From the NCBI GenBank assembly GCA_028284765.1, contig JANQRA010000022.1:1-64000 (forward strand): a stretch of DNA of 64,000 bases. Direction: 5' to 3'. Of the stretch, positions 1-9,147 are shown one piece after another (positions within the stretch are counted from its first letter, which is position 1; every line of letters begins with the position of its first letter). Under the pieces are notes generated by a model. The model made no database searches and was not told where the DNA came from. It saw only the letters and a list, made by a program, of their open reading frames with translations. This stretch comes from Acidimicrobiia bacterium. Its GTDB lineage: Bacteria > Actinomycetota > Acidimicrobiia > Spongiisociales > ZC4RG35. Made by a program: the position numbers and the translations under genes.

Positions 1-14
1 TGGCAAACTCCGAC

Positions 15-1337
15 TTGGTGACTGAGAACCCATACCGAGACCTACCGCCGGTTGATGGCCTTGCCGACATGACCGATTCGGATTTGCCACGTCCGATTCT
101 TTTGACGATCGCGCGGCAGGCCCTCACTGAAGCAAGAAGTGGCATCGAGAGTGGAAAGCAGATTGACCCGGTCTCAACAGCAGCAAGCATCGCCAGGGCC
201 GTGGAGAGATCGGCCGGGACCCCCGTGATCAATGCCACCGGTGTCATGCTCCATACCAACCTTGGCCGGGCGCGTTGGTCGGATAGAGCGGTCGACAGAG
301 CGCGAATCGCCGCCCTCCAGCCGACCAATCTCGAAATGGACCTTTCCGACGGCTCGCGAAGCAAGCGTGGGGCCTATGTGGCGGAACTGCTCCGACATCT
401 GACGGGGGCGGAGGCTGCTCTGGTCGTCAACAACAACGCTTCGGGGCTGCTTCTCAGCCTTGCCGCCGCTGCCGCAGGCCGGTCGACTCTGGTATCGCGC
501 GGCGAGCTGATCGAGATTGGAGGCTCATATCGCCTGCCGGCGGTGATGGCTGCTTCGGGGACCCGAATGGTCGAAGTAGGGACGACCAACCGGACACGCC
601 GAGACGACTATCTGACAGCGACCCAGCTCTACGACGTTGGGGCGATCCTCAAAGTGCACCCGTCCAACTACGCCATCAGCGGGTTCACGTCCGAAGCCTC
701 TCTCGAATCCCTCAAAACTGTGGCAGGAGATGCGGTCGTGATACACGACACCGGTTCCGGGCTATTGGACAGATCGGCCAGTTGGGTACCCGACTGGCTC
801 GCAGACGAGCCGAACGCAAAGGAGTCGGTTGAGCAGGGGGCCGACCTCGTCCTGTTCAGTGGCGACAAGCTCCTCGGGGGGCCTCAGGCGGGAATCATCG
901 TCGGGAATCTGGAAACCGTTCAACTCCTCTCATCACATCCCCTGGCCAGAGCGCTCCGTGTGGACGGTGTCGTCTATGCAGCGTTGGCTGCGACTCTCGA
1001 GGCATATGCGGAGGGACGACCGGAAGAGCTTCCATTTTGGCAACAGGCCCTAGCCACAGAGTCCGAGTTGGAGGAAAGGGCCAAAACCATCGCCAAGGCA
1101 GTCGAGGGCATTGTCGAGGCCGGTTCGTCGGCTGTTGGTGGTGGCAGCGCACCAGACGCCTCAATTCCGACGTCCCTCGTACGCATTCGCGACCGGGACG
1201 ACCTGTTCGATGACCTCCTGGACCTCGAATCACCGATCCTGTGTCGCCGCGAATCGGGGGACCTGGTAATCGACCCAAGGACTGTCTCGCCGGCAGAAGA
1301 CGAGATTCTCATCAACGGCATCTCCAAGTGCCTCTGA
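15..1337 (+). CDS. selA: L-seryl-tRNA(Sec) selenium transferase
   Basis: SelA is a PLP enzyme that converts Ser-tRNA(Sec) to Sec-tRNA(Sec) using selenophosphate. The 440 residues match the family length (about 460). The N-terminus carries the RDLPPVD signature near residue 8, and the PLP lysine lies in SGDKLLGGPQAG (Lys about 285). The C-terminal IDPRTV segment is also typical. The reading frame stays open to the left window edge (codons GCA AAC TCC GAC before TTG 15/GTG 18), so the true start may lie just outside. The stop overlaps the GTG of selB by 10 bases, which indicates translational coupling. selD and the Sec tRNA are not visible in this window. Confidence 0.93.
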   Translation: MVTENPYRDLPPVDGLADMTDSDLPRPILLTIARQALTEARSGIESGKQIDPVSTAASIARAVERSAGTPVINATGVMLHTNLGRARWSDRAVDRARIAALQPTNLEMDLSDGSRSKRGAYVAELLRHLTGAEAALVVNNNASGLLLSLAAAAAGRSTLVSRGELIEIGGSYRLPAVMAASGTRMVEVGTTNRTRRDDYLTATQLYDVGAILKVHPSNYAISGFTSEASLESLKTVAGDAVVIHDTGSGLLDRSASWVPDWLADEPNAKESVEQGADLVLFSGDKLLGGPQAGIIVGNLETVQLLSSHPLARALRVDGVVYAALAATLEAYAEGRPEELPFWQQALATESELEERAKTIAKAVEGIVEAGSSAVGGGSAPDASIPTSLVRIRDRDDLFDDLLDLESPILCRRESGDLVIDPRTVSPAEDEILINGISKCL

Positions 1338-3082
1338 TCGGGACGGCGGGTCACGTCGACCACGGCAAGTCAACTCTCATCCAACGCCTCACAGGTCGGG
1401 ACCCTGATCGCTGGGAGGAGGAGAAGAAGCGAGGTCTCACAATCGACCTCGGCTTCGCATGGACAACCTTGCCTTCGGAGACCGAGGTCTCGTTCGTGGA
1501 TGTTCCCGGACATGAGCGGTACATGAAGAACATGCTCGCCGGCATCGAGGCGATCGACATTGCGCTGCTGGTTGTGGCCGCCGACGAATCATGGATGCCC
1601 CAGACTGAAGAACACCTCGCTGTCCTCGACCTCCTGGGAGTTTCGACTGGGGTGGTCGCGCTGACGAAGACTGATGCCGCCGATTCCGATCTGGTTGAGC
1701 TGGCTGCTCTCGATGTGAGCGAAAGACTGGTGGGGACCAGCCTCGCGGAGGCACCAATCGTTCCTACTTCGGCAGTCACCGGCGATGGAATCGAGACCCT
1801 GATAGCGGAGTTGGACAAGGCCGTCCTGGCGCTCCCCGAGAACCCCGCTGACCGACCCCGGATGTGGATCGATCGAGTATTCCCGATCGCAGGGGCCGGA
1901 ACAGTGGTCACCGGGTCCCTTCTGGGTGGCGCCCTGGAAACGGACCAGACCCTGGAGTTGCTACCCGGACAGCGACCGGTGCGGGTGCGCGGACTTCAGG
2001 CCCACGAGCGAGACCTCGCGCAGGTCAATCCAGGCCGTCGTGTGGCGGTGAACCTCGCCGGGATAGAACACCAAGACGTGCAGAGAGGCGACATGCTCGG
2101 TCGCCCCGGACAATGGGACACGACCACCCGGTTCCTAGTTTCGGTTCGAACCCCCAGATTCATCGATGAGCTCTCGCACCGGGGTGCCTACACGTTTCAC
2201 GTAGGAGCGGATGCGCAGCCAGCAACGATCGTGGGGATGAGCTCGACTCACGCCCTCGTCACGGTGGAACACCCCCTTCCGCTCAGCGCAGGAGACAGGT
2301 TCATACTTCGCGACACAGGCCGTCGACTGGTCGTCGCCGGAGGTGTCGTGATCGACGTCGCACCCGGATCAACCAAGGCAGCGCTTAGCTTTGGCGAGAG
2401 GCTGGGCACCGAAGTATCGGCCAACGATCTAGCCGCAGCGCTTCTCCGCCTGAGAGGGCACGAGAGCCTCGCAACCCTCGAACGCCACACCAACGGCGGC
2501 GAGCCACCCGATGCCTTCCTAGTAGGTGACATCGCTCTGGACCCCGAGACAGCCGCGAAGATGACGGAACATGCTGAAGAGTTGGTTGCGTCGGCCCACC
2601 AACAGTTCCCTTTGAGGCCGGGACTTGCCCAGGCCACACTGTCTGAGCAACTCGGAACCTCCGCAGACGTGGCAGAGGCGATCGTCGAGAGGACCACCCT
2701 CATCAGAAGTGGGCCGTATGTCGCACACCCGCAATTCGAAGCGACACCATCTCCTGACCAATGGGAATCCTGGACGTCAGCGAAGAGTCGCCTGAGCCAA
2801 GGGCTTGCTGTACCCCGAGATTCGGAACTGGGGGTTGATTCCGAGATGCTGGCCCATCTGATCAGAAGTGGAGAGTTGGTCCGGATCGCTCCCGATCTCG
2901 TGTTTCTCCCGGATCAAATCCAAGAACTCACCGACGCTGCCAAAGAACTGAAGGACGGCTTCACTGTTGCCCAGTTCCGTGACTCCACCGGGCTCACAAG
3001 GAAGTACGCGGTTCCGGTTCTCGAGTGGATAGACAAGGAAGGGCTCACCGTCCGCCACGGGGAGACCCGCAACTTCAGATGA
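1328..3082 (+). CDS. selB: Selenocysteine-specific elongation factor SelB
   Basis: SelB is a GTPase that brings Sec-tRNA(Sec) to UGA codons marked by a SECIS hairpin. I place the start at GTG 1328 because the G1 loop (GTAGHVDHGKS) begins four residues later, as in EF-Tu-like factors; a longer reading from 1241 would only read through selA. G3 (DVPGHE) and G4 (TKTD) are present, followed by EF-Tu domain II and III type beta segments. The C-terminal half contains the winged-helix region that in known SelB reads SECIS RNA. 584 residues, close to E. coli SelB (614). It overlaps selA by 10 bases and clearly forms an operon with it. The host probably makes at least one selenoprotein. Confidence 0.93.
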   Translation: MPLIGTAGHVDHGKSTLIQRLTGRDPDRWEEEKKRGLTIDLGFAWTTLPSETEVSFVDVPGHERYMKNMLAGIEAIDIALLVVAADESWMPQTEEHLAVLDLLGVSTGVVALTKTDAADSDLVELAALDVSERLVGTSLAEAPIVPTSAVTGDGIETLIAELDKAVLALPENPADRPRMWIDRVFPIAGAGTVVTGSLLGGALETDQTLELLPGQRPVRVRGLQAHERDLAQVNPGRRVAVNLAGIEHQDVQRGDMLGRPGQWDTTTRFLVSVRTPRFIDELSHRGAYTFHVGADAQPATIVGMSSTHALVTVEHPLPLSAGDRFILRDTGRRLVVAGGVVIDVAPGSTKAALSFGERLGTEVSANDLAAALLRLRGHESLATLERHTNGGEPPDAFLVGDIALDPETAAKMTEHAEELVASAHQQFPLRPGLAQATLSEQLGTSADVAEAIVERTTLIRSGPYVAHPQFEATPSPDQWESWTSAKSRLSQGLAVPRDSELGVDSEMLAHLIRSGELVRIAPDLVFLPDQIQELTDAAKELKDGFTVAQFRDSTGLTRKYAVPVLEWIDKEGLTVRHGETRNFR

Positions 3083-3109
3083 GCCCATCCGCTGTCTCTT
3101 AGGGAACCG

Positions 3110-3358
3110 TCAGCCAGCTACGGGAATACCTCTCCGCTCGACTTCGGTGAGCCCACCCCATATTCCAAACGGCTCACGGATGTTCAAAGCGTGGTCGGAG
3201 CAAGAGACTTGCACCGGGCACACACCGCAGATCGCTTTTGCCTTCATTTCGCGTCGCTCCCTCTCGTCCTTCCGTTCAAAGGTCGGAGGGGGAAAGAAGA
3301 GATAGGCATGGTTCCCACGACACAGCGCGTCCAGCTGCCATTCATCTGAGTGGGCCAA
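3110..3358 (-). CDS. WhiB-family iron-sulfur transcriptional regulator
   Basis: A small (82 residue) WhiB-like protein, a family restricted to Actinomycetota and their phages. The four cluster-ligating cysteines are visible: one in DALCRG near residue 13, then the CGVC pair and a fourth in VSCSDHA. The GIWGG beta-turn motif follows, with a short basic tail (VERRGI). Known members bind a [4Fe-4S] cluster and act with the primary sigma factor, often sensing redox state or NO. The start is a TTG at 3358 with a good Shine-Dalgarno (GGGAGGAAATAGC) eight bases ahead; no ATG or GTG fits. It converges with selB with only 27 bases between stops. Confidence 0.92.
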   Translation of the reverse strand: MAHSDEWQLDALCRGNHAYLFFPPPTFERKDERERREMKAKAICGVCPVQVSCSDHALNIREPFGIWGGLTEVERRGIPVAG

Positions 3359-3446
3359 GCTATTTCCTCCCGCTTGCTTGCGACAACCTGGACGAAGCTA
3401 ACGAAGGAGCGCCCAGCCTTCAAGGGAGAATCTGGAAACGAAGACC

Positions 3447-4670
3447 TTATGTTTCGCGTTCTGGGTCCACGGGGCCGACCTCGAGGAACAACCCGTCGAC
3501 TCCGTTGACTTCGATCACATCACCCTCGCCAATTCCAGCCTCTCTGTGCGCCGTGGCTCTCCATCGCGCACCGTTGACCTCGACCATCCCATCGGGATCA
3601 AACCCGACCAGGGCCACACCCATGTGCCCCACGAGACTCTCGCGACCAACCGTCTCAGTCGACAGCCGAGCACGCTGCACAGTCGGCATCGCGAGCAGGA
3701 AGAAGAACAGGACCGTGAGGACCGATAGCAACACCAGCCACCACCTGGGGTCGATTTGACCCCCTCCATTGATCAAGAACATGCCCGCAATCTGGAGGAC
3801 GGCCGCGCCCGCCATGGTCAAGCCGAACAAACCCCCTCGTTGATGACCGGCAATGAGAACGACGAAAGCAAACAGCATCAGCAGGACAGCCCACCAGTTC
3901 GTAGGGAGGGTCAACAAGCCCCACACCCCCGGCACCAGCGAGAAAGCAGCCACACCAGCCGCAACACCAGGGCCGAGTGCGTAAAACTCGAAGATCGCCA
4001 TCGTGAGTCCGATGGTGACGAAGAAGAAGGCCGCTTCGGGCGTGACCCCCAACCTCAGAAACCGCGTGATCAGGCCTGGCTTACGGAACGTCGTGTCCTT
4101 AGTTGTGATGCCTCCATCTTGTGTATCGCGCAAGGTCTCCACGACAACAGGCCCTTCCGAGGTCCTAAACGTCTCGCCATCGAGGTCCTGCAGGTACTGA
4201 CGCAACGTCGGCTGAAGATCGAGACCGGTTTCCTCGGCCTCGGTTATTGCATCGACCCGCGCCTCGTCCTCCCCAAGGATCCTTGGTTCTTCGTGCCCGA
4301 GTTCCGAACCGGGCGCGATGGCGCCACGACTTGCGAGGAATGCCCAGTCAGCAGCCGCTCCGTAGGCAAAGGATGGAGCGGGTCCTATCCACACGGCTAC
4401 AGGCAAAGGTGGTGACTCAATGAGGGACTCGACAGTGTCCGCCAATTCAGCGTCGAGCACGGCTTTGGAGTTGATCTGGACAACGACCAAGTCCTTGCTC
4501 TGTTGGTCGGCCAAATCAATGGAGTCTGCGATGAATGAAAGCGCATTGGCATCGAGGGGACCAGACACATCCACCACATCGATGCCTCCATTGTCCGAAC
4601 TGGTTGTGGTGGTTGCACACGCAGAAAGAAGCGTGACGAGTCCAATTGTCATCAGCAGAAGGCGACGCAC
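3447..4670 (-). CDS. NfeD-like membrane lipoprotein with degenerate ClpP-class protease domain
   Basis: Reading from GTG 4670 gives 407 residues beginning with a lipoprotein signal (MRRLLL..., lipobox LLSAC, Cys 18). I prefer this to the in-frame ATG at 4748, which only adds a charged tail and overlaps the divergent gene. Residues about 35-180 resemble the ClpP-class (SppA/1510-N) fold of membrane NfeD proteins, followed by four or five hydrophobic helices (about 240-350) and a C-terminal OB-fold NfeD domain (VGHMGVALVGFDPDGMVEVNG). Known relatives cleave stomatin-type membrane proteins. The expected catalytic serine segment (ASA-type) reads FAYGAAAD here, so I infer it may be inactive. No stomatin gene is adjacent. 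Divergent from the receiver gene at 4715. Confidence 0.75.
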   Translation of the reverse strand: MRRLLLMTIGLVTLLSACATTTTSSDNGGIDVVDVSGPLDANALSFIADSIDLADQQSKDLVVVQINSKAVLDAELADTVESLIESPPLPVAVWIGPAPSFAYGAAADWAFLASRGAIAPGSELGHEEPRILGEDEARVDAITEAEETGLDLQPTLRQYLQDLDGETFRTSEGPVVVETLRDTQDGGITTKDTTFRKPGLITRFLRLGVTPEAAFFFVTIGLTMAIFEFYALGPGVAAGVAAFSLVPGVWGLLTLPTNWWAVLLMLFAFVVLIAGHQRGGLFGLTMAGAAVLQIAGMFLINGGGQIDPRWWLVLLSVLTVLFFFLLAMPTVQRARLSTETVGRESLVGHMGVALVGFDPDGMVEVNGARWRATAHREAGIGEGDVIEVNGVDGLFLEVGPVDPERET

Positions 4671-4714
4671 GAACCCGGAGGTTAGGTGTCGGCCGAGCGC
4701 TATCGTCCTCGCCG

Positions 4715-5092
4715 ATGTCCACTGTGCTGGTTGTAGCTGACGCCTCATGGGTCACCAATGAAGTCCGATCCGCACTGACACTCGGCACATGGCAGATCGA
4801 GGAGCTCTCGGAGCCACGGGCCATCGTGGAGCGGCTGGAGAAGTCGAAGGTCGAATGCGTCGTGGTCGACATGCAAGTTGGCTCAAAGGGCGGCATGGCC
4901 ATAATCCGGTCCATCCGCCAGGCGACTGATCCACTGGAGAGACCACGCACCGTTCTCCTTCTGGACCGCTCGGCAGACCGTTTCCTGGCAGGTCGGGCAG
5001 GGGCCGATGCCTCGGTCCTCAAACCAATCAACGCCGCACAATTGCGCGTTGCGATCGACCCACCCACCTCTGCCTCCGACGAAGAGGAGTAG
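4715..5092 (+). CDS. Single-domain receiver-like protein
   Basis: 125 residues forming one CheY-like fold with no output domain. The putative phospho-acceptor is Asp 52 (VVVDMQ), with a conserved Lys-Pro near 103-104 (VLKP). The acidic pair normally found after beta-1 is reduced to a single Asp (VVADAS), so metal binding and phosphorylation may be impaired. The start is ATG 4715 (MSTVLVVADAS); longer in-frame starts would run into the divergent NfeD-like gene. No histidine kinase is adjacent. Ends in an acidic tail (SDEEE). Confidence 0.7.
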   Translation: MSTVLVVADASWVTNEVRSALTLGTWQIEELSEPRAIVERLEKSKVECVVVDMQVGSKGGMAIIRSIRQATDPLERPRTVLLLDRSADRFLAGRAGADASVLKPINAAQLRVAIDPPTSASDEEE

Positions 5093-5119
5093 GCCTCCTA
5101 CCGTCGGTAACCTTCTGGT

Positions 5120-5458
5120 ATGCCACGGACCGCGGCGTGGATCCTCCTGATCGCAGCGACTGCCTTCGCCTACACCCTGGCCTTCACCCCGTTTGAGCAC
5201 ACCACCGACCGCTATCGGTCCAACGACGAGGGAGGGCTCGATCGAGTCAAGATCGAATGCCCGTCGCCGGTTTCGGTGCTGTTCTTTGACGAAGACACCG
5301 ACTCAGGGAGAGATGCCGGTTCTTGTGAGCTCCCGGCTCGGGGTCATCTGATCGAGTCCGTGCTCGTCTTCGGGGTCGGTCTTCTCTTCGCTTGGAAGCC
5401 CATCATCAGAGCCAGGCCAACTCCGATCGGACCCATTTCGGACAAGCTCGACATATAG
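5120..5458 (+). CDS. Small two-helix membrane protein, unknown function
   Basis: 112 residues. Hydrophobic helices at about 5-22 and 79-93 flank an extracytoplasmic-looking loop that contains two cysteines (IECP and GSCEL), which could form a disulfide. I recognise no family. It lies 27 bases after the receiver gene and 51 bases before the large membrane protein on the same strand, so co-transcription is possible. The GC-rich third codon positions support it as a real gene. Confidence 0.6.
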   Translation: MPRTAAWILLIAATAFAYTLAFTPFEHTTDRYRSNDEGGLDRVKIECPSPVSVLFFDEDTDSGRDAGSCELPARGHLIESVLVFGVGLLFAWKPIIRARPTPIGPISDKLDI

Positions 5459-5509
5459 ACGAACCTAGGCTCAGCCGAGTCATGAGAATCGGATGGAGCG
5501 TTTAGTCGA

Positions 5510-7924
5510 GTGAGCGACGTGGAAAGCCGATTCTCTCTAGCTCGCAAGCTCACCAGCCGTTTCCGGATTCCTGCGGCGTCCTACTTCGTGTTCATGGGCG
5601 ACGAGGGCCGGGTACGCCGACCCCGCGACGTCATCCTCGTTGTCCTCGGGGGGCTGCTGACGCTCTCAACGGTCTTTGCCGTCGATCGCGCCCCGGAGTG
5701 GGCCGTGGCCCTGGTTGAACTGATCGCCGCCAGCCCCGACTGGGTGATCGACCTGTTCCGAATCGGCTACCTGATGAGCCTCGTCTATGTCTTGACGCTG
5801 ACAGCTCTGCTTGTCTCTGGCCGGGGCGCAAACGTCGGGCGCACTCGGGACGTTCTCCTCGTTCTCGGCGGTGTGGCAGCGCTCGCAATAGTGCTGTCCT
5901 TCCTGATCAACTCGAGCTGGCCGTATTTCTTTCCTGAAATCGGGCTGTCCGAGGCCGTTCCGCGTTTCCCGGTCCTTCGAGTCGCTTTGGTCAGTGGGCT
6001 CCTCGTGGTTGCGACCCCGTATGTGACAAAGCCGCTGCGACGCCTCGGTTGGTCAGCAATCGCTTTGACGTTCATAGCCGCGATCGCGCTGGGATACGGC
6101 ACTCCGTTCCACGTTGTCGGTTCTCTTGGCGTGGGTATCGCCGTGGCAGGAACGGTGATGCTCCTATTCGGAACGCCTCGAGGCTATCCCTCGCCGGAGG
6201 TGGTGTCTGCCGGTCTGGAAGCTTTGGGTGTACCCAACAATGGCCTCTCCCCCACAGCCGATCAGATCTGGGGGTTGGTTCGGTTCGCCGCCGAGGACAA
6301 GACCGGCAATCACATCGACGTCAAGGTCCATGGCCGCGACTCGTTCGACTCTCAACTGGCCGCCAAGCTGTGGCGAACGCTCATGTACCGAGAGGTCGGG
6401 AGGACTGTCAGCTACAGCCGCGGTCAGGCTGTCGAACGCGAAGCGCTGGTGTCTTTGCTCGCAGCTCGAGCGGGAGTCAACGTGCCCGAGCTGGCTGCCG
6501 TCGGCAGTGCATCGTCCGAGATCTCTCTCATCGCTTTCACCGGGTCGGGCATACCTTTCAGCCAACTCGATGCCACCGAACTGAGCGACGCACTCCTGCG
6601 CAAGGCCTGGAAAGAGATCGACACCCTCCACGGGTCATACATAGCCCACGGTGGACTCAGCTGTGACACCGTCAAAGCCGACGCAGGCTCCGTTGCCATC
6701 ACCGACTTCGACCTCGCCACCCTCTCCGCCGAAGAGGACCTGATAGCGGCGGACATCGTCGGGTTCATGTTCTCGACAGCCACAGTCGTTGGCGTCGAAC
6801 GGGCCGTATCTGCCGCTGTCGACGAGTTGGGGAAGGACGCAGTGATAGCCGCCATGCCCTACCTGCAGCTCCCTGCAATTGCCTCTCGAGTGCGCAAGAC
6901 GACCGACAAGCCCAAGGTGTTGATCGAAGAGTTGAGGGAAGAGTTGCTGACGGTCACGGAGACCGAACCGCCGGAGCCAGTCGAGATCCGACGAATCACA
7001 GTCAGGAGCCTGCTCCTGCCGGCGATGGTCTTGCTTCTCGGCTGGGCCCTGATTCCGGCTCTGACTCAGATCAACTACGCCGAGATCTGGGAAGTCCTGC
7101 AAGAGGCGGACTGGTGGCTGGTGGGAGTCGCCTTTCTCCTCGGCCACATTCAATACCTCCCTCAGGCGACGGCAGTCATGTTCGCCGTCCCGGCCAAACT
7201 CCAGTTCGGTCCGTTGCTCGCTTTGCAGGCTGCAAGTCAGTTCATAACTCTCGCAATCCCCAGCTCCGCCGGCCGGGTAGCGATGAACGCGGCGTTCCTG
7301 CACAAGTTCGGAGTTCCAGTGACGGTGGCAATCGCCCAGGGCGCGATCGATGGATTCAGTGGGTTCCTCGTCCAGGCCGTAATCCTCATTGCGGTGCTGC
7401 TGACTGGAGAGGTCGATCTGGGCCTCGAAGTCGACCCGTCGACGGTGCCTTGGCTGGTCCTTCTTGGCATCGTCGCACTACTGATTGTGGTGGTCGTGAC
7501 GGTGATCCTGACCGTGGAGTCGGTCCGAAGCCGGGTTGTTCCCATCCTCAAGGACGCGTGGGGCGCCTTGTCGGCCGTCCTCAAGGAGCCGAGCCGGGCC
7601 TTCGGACTGCTCACCAGCAACTTCATCTACTGGAACGTGCTTGGACTCACCTTGTGGTTCCTCACGTCGGCTGTGGGTGTGGATCTGAGCTACAACCTCG
7701 CCTTGTTCGTGGCCGCAGGAACCAGCTTGTTCGCAGGGTTCATGCCTATTCCGGGAGGGATAGGTGTGGCAGAAGCCACCATGACAGCGCTACTCGTCGC
7801 ATTCGGCCTCGAGCAGTCCGTGGCCTTCGCTGTGACGATGGTCTACCGCGTCCTGACCTTCTACCTGCCTGCGTTCGAGGGTTTCTTCACAACCCGTTGG
7901 CTGGAGAAGAACGGATACATCTAG
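5510..7924 (+). CDS. Membrane protein: kinase-like domain fused to lysylphosphatidylglycerol-synthase-type transmembrane domain
   Basis: 804 residues starting at GTG 5510. About six N-terminal helices (residues 40-225) are followed by a soluble segment (about 235-480) resembling a RIO/ABC1-like kinase fold: an IDVKVHGRD strand, a GGLSCDTVKA loop and an ITDFDLA segment that could be the metal-binding DFD. The C-terminal 300 residues contain seven or eight helices of the LPG_synthase_TM/UPF0104 type (MprF flippase half), including SAGRVAMNAAF and PIPGGIGVAEA. The MprF synthase domain itself is absent. Known relatives move or modify lipids; the actual substrate is unknown. The kinase-like portion has an unclear glycine loop, so catalytic activity is uncertain. 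Confidence 0.75.
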   Translation: MSDVESRFSLARKLTSRFRIPAASYFVFMGDEGRVRRPRDVILVVLGGLLTLSTVFAVDRAPEWAVALVELIAASPDWVIDLFRIGYLMSLVYVLTLTALLVSGRGANVGRTRDVLLVLGGVAALAIVLSFLINSSWPYFFPEIGLSEAVPRFPVLRVALVSGLLVVATPYVTKPLRRLGWSAIALTFIAAIALGYGTPFHVVGSLGVGIAVAGTVMLLFGTPRGYPSPEVVSAGLEALGVPNNGLSPTADQIWGLVRFAAEDKTGNHIDVKVHGRDSFDSQLAAKLWRTLMYREVGRTVSYSRGQAVEREALVSLLAARAGVNVPELAAVGSASSEISLIAFTGSGIPFSQLDATELSDALLRKAWKEIDTLHGSYIAHGGLSCDTVKADAGSVAITDFDLATLSAEEDLIAADIVGFMFSTATVVGVERAVSAAVDELGKDAVIAAMPYLQLPAIASRVRKTTDKPKVLIEELREELLTVTETEPPEPVEIRRITVRSLLLPAMVLLLGWALIPALTQINYAEIWEVLQEADWWLVGVAFLLGHIQYLPQATAVMFAVPAKLQFGPLLALQAASQFITLAIPSSAGRVAMNAAFLHKFGVPVTVAIAQGAIDGFSGFLVQAVILIAVLLTGEVDLGLEVDPSTVPWLVLLGIVALLIVVVVTVILTVESVRSRVVPILKDAWGALSAVLKEPSRAFGLLTSNFIYWNVLGLTLWFLTSAVGVDLSYNLALFVAAGTSLFAGFMPIPGGIGVAEATMTALLVAFGLEQSVAFAVTMVYRVLTFYLPAFEGFFTTRWLEKNGYI

Positions 7925-7939
7925 GTCTGGGGTCGCTGA

Positions 7940-8434
7940 TCAGGCGAGTGACTCGATGTAGTCGACCAGGTCGTTGATCTCTTCTTCCGTGAGCTTTTCC
8001 TCGTAGTCGGTCGGCATCACTGCGTCGAAGCCTTCGACTATCTCAAACGCCGGATCCACGATTGATCGAATCAGATAGTCCTCATCGGCAAACACGACGT
8101 CGCCCGTGTCCATGGTTCGGTCCGTCTCGAATATCCCTTGCCAGGTTGGACCGGCCAGCGTGGAGCCGTCGATGGAATGACACCCCACACAACCTTGGTC
8201 CAACGCGACTGTTGCACCTGGGAGTTGGTCCGGGCTCTCTCCGCCGCTTCCGGCGGAAGCCTGAACACCAATCGAGTTGGCGATTCCGACCATTGTGAGC
8301 CCACCCACCAGAAGCACGGCGACGCCCAGGGCAAGCCCAACCACGCCAAAACTTGCCTTCAGGATGCGGTCGACACGCTGTGTGTCTTCCGTCTCGTCGA
8401 CATCGTTGGCGGGGTCGTAGATCATTTGGTTCAT
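7940..8434 (-). CDS. Membrane-anchored mono-heme cytochrome c
   Basis: 164 residues from ATG 8434, which follows GGGAGGAG; an ATG three codons downstream (8425) is an alternative with a longer spacer. One helix at about 27-52 anchors a periplasm-facing class I cytochrome c domain: heme motif CVGCH (Cys 82, Cys 85, His 86) and a likely distal Met 140 (AVMPTDY). The C-terminal segment (SIVDP... DYEEKLTEEEI) is closely similar to the end of the fusion protein encoded at 10237-12387. Last gene of the respiratory cluster; it probably carries electrons to the CuA centre of the ba3-like oxidase. Convergent with the kinase-like membrane protein gene. Confidence 0.9.
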   Translation of the reverse strand: MNQMIYDPANDVDETEDTQRVDRILKASFGVVGLALGVAVLLVGGLTMVGIANSIGVQASAGSGGESPDQLPGATVALDQGCVGCHSIDGSTLAGPTWQGIFETDRTMDTGDVVFADEDYLIRSIVDPAFEIVEGFDAVMPTDYEEKLTEEEINDLVDYIESLA

Positions 8435-8502
8435 TCTCCTCCCTGGCGGACCATCAGACCTGAGCACAAATACCATTCCCAGGGCCGAAAGTCCTTATGC
8501 CA

Positions 8503-9147
8503 TCAGCTCTCCAGAAGCGCAGTCAAGTCGGCGGCCAGATCGGAGGCGGTAACTCCCGGCTGGAAGGTCAACCGCAACGAGCCCGCAGGATCGATCGCGA
8601 ACAAAGAGGCGGTGTGGGCTACGTCGTAGAGGCCCTCATCGTCAGGCTCGGTGTAGTCGAAGAACACCCCATACTGGCTTGCCACCTCTCTCACGTTCTC
8701 GGTCTCACCCCAGACACCCCGGAACTCCGGGTTGAAACGCCGAACATAGGTCGCAAGAGAGTCGAGGTCGTCGCGTTCAGGATCAACGGTGACCATCAGC
8801 ATCTTCACCTTCTCCCCATCTTCACCCATTTCCGAAAGAGCACGATTGACAGAAGCCAACATTGTTGGACAGAGATCTGGGCAGTAAAGGAAACCGAAGT
8901 ACACCAACACGACATCGCCCTGAAGTGCCGCAACATCGACCGACTCTTCGTTGTCGTAGATCAAACCTGTCATTGGAGCTGCCGGAAGATCGGACTGAAT
9001 GACGGTCCCCGTGTAGATGTGAGGTCGGAACATCATCCCCGCGATCACTCCGAGGGCCAACGCCACGACCACGCCTACGGCGATCAACAGCACCGTGCGT
9101 CGCGGTTTCGGTTGAGTCGCTTGGGCCGTGTCGGTGTCGGGAATCAT
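8503..9147 (-). CDS. SCO1/SenC-family copper chaperone
   Basis: 214 residues from ATG 9147, whose first bases form an ATGA overlap with the stop of the preceding SCO-like gene; this decides the start over an upstream TTG. One N-terminal helix (about 17-40) anchors a thioredoxin-like domain. The copper ligands of the family are present: CPDLC (CxxxC) and the conserved His in VAHTAS. Known SCO proteins deliver copper to, or keep reduced, the CuA site of oxidase subunit II, and a CuA subunit is encoded 5 kb upstream on the same strand. Confidence 0.92.
   Translation of the reverse strand: MIPDTDTAQATQPKPRRTVLLIAVGVVVALALGVIAGMMFRPHIYTGTVIQSDLPAAPMTGLIYDNEESVDVAALQGDVVLVYFGFLYCPDLCPTMLASVNRALSEMGEDGEKVKMLMVTVDPERDDLDSLATYVRRFNPEFRGVWGETENVREVASQYGVFFDYTEPDDEGLYDVAHTASLFAIDPAGSLRLTFQPGVTASDLAADLTALLES

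Noticed and set aside
7114-7977. 287-codon frame overlapping the kinase/flippase-like gene
   Set aside because: Arg/Gly-rich composition and no Shine-Dalgarno; out of register with the clear gene.
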